DNA of 64,000 nucleotides from Paenibacillus gyeongsangnamensis. Its GTDB lineage: Bacteria > Bacillota > Bacilli > Paenibacillales > NBRC-103111. Where the stretch lies: NCBI RefSeq assembly GCF_027533625.1, contig NZ_JAQAGZ010000025.1:62001-126000 (forward strand), read 5' to 3'. Positions 63,911 to 64,000 of this stretch are shown here, one piece after another (position 1 is the stretch's first letter; each line of letters begins with the position of its first letter). The position numbers and the translations under genes are program-made. Under the pieces are notes generated by a model. That model searched no databases, had not been told where the DNA came from, and worked only from the letters and a program-made list of their open reading frames with translations.

Positions 63911-64000
63911 GCAACGACTTGCTCAGTTGAATATCATGTTCCTCAACATAATTGCGGTAATGTTCACCACTATAGTAATCAACAATATCCTTATTAATCT
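63906..64000 (-). CDS. C-terminal end of a protein running off the right edge
   Basis: Thirty codons are visible, reading NKDIVDYYSGEHYRNYVEE then HDIQLSKSLH and a TAA that overlaps a repeat core. Too short to assign. The open frame and plausible composition support a real gene. Confidence 0.4.
   Translation of the reverse strand, partial: INKDIVDYYSGEHYRNYVEEHDIQLSKSLH

Noticed and set aside
1..64000. CRISPR array, rRNA, tRNA, prophage or known defence system
   Set aside because: No regular spacer-repeat series, no rRNA-like or cloverleaf sequence, no capsid, integrase, Cas, restriction or toxin-antitoxin gene recognised in any frame.

Overview
The window looks like a chromosomal stretch of a Paenibacillus-type member of the Bacillota. 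The grounds are strong GGAGG ribosome sites, frequent TTG/GTG starts, many PadR/GntR/LacI/ArsR regulators, an LTA-synthase-like sulfatase, a CcpA-type cre site, a PhoP-type box array, and IS6, ISL3 and IS110 family elements. I saw no rRNA, tRNA or CRISPR array. Most genes lie on the minus strand.

Layout. 0-1.5 kb: class II aldolase, PadR regulator and DHA2 efflux pump, read from one promoter whose -10 is covered by a perfect palindrome. 1.6-2.7 kb: IS6-type element that has cut off the 5' end of a rhodanese gene. 2.8-10.6 kb: carboxylate cluster (two ACS-type MFS carriers, maleate-isomerase-like enzyme, frameshifted pckA, RraA-fold aldolase, leaderless binding protein, FCD/GntR regulator) with a cre site and a TTGTATACAA operator. 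10.7-15.3 kb: broken GGDEF-EAL gene, Gln-rich small protein, ISL3 element, SMP-30 fragment. 15.3-20.7 kb: LTA-synthase-like protein, 1.5 kb without a clear gene, membrane-anchored parvulin, P-loop kinase-like gene. 20.9-24.2 kb: decayed IS110-type element with a structured-looking non-coding tail, GNAT, GrpB-family and chimeric ORFs.

24.2-33.6 kb: an organophosphate operon under a LacI regulator (ABC importer, PHP phosphoesterase, GDPD, inositol monophosphatase), with two member genes damaged. 33.9-40 kb: deacetylase remnant, Gfo/Idh/MocA oxidoreductase, TetM-like ribosomal protection GTPase, frameshifted carotenoid-desaturase-like oxidoreductase. 40.5-43.9 kb: secreted phosphodiesterase with PhoP boxes, EamA transporter. 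44.1-47.1 kb: decay zone with fragments of at least five genes. 47.2-52.3 kb: DHA2 efflux pump, aldo/keto reductase, VOC protein, secreted TIM-barrel-like protein. 52.9-54.3 kb: second, internally deleted IS6 copy next to a broken metal P-type ATPase. 54.7-63.5 kb: two tandem secreted beta-propeller/phosphoesterases, then an RND pump.

Two themes stand out. One is phosphate acquisition from organic esters: the ABC/GDPD/IMPase operon, the PhoP-box phosphodiesterase and the two propeller phosphoesterases. The other is genome decay: more than ten genes carry single-base frameshifts, in-frame TAG codons or internal deletions, several of them beside IS elements. A family of short intergenic repeats (consensus near GCTATCGTACCCGTTAGTT, often next to a hairpin) recurs throughout. 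Sequencing error cannot be excluded for the single-base indels.
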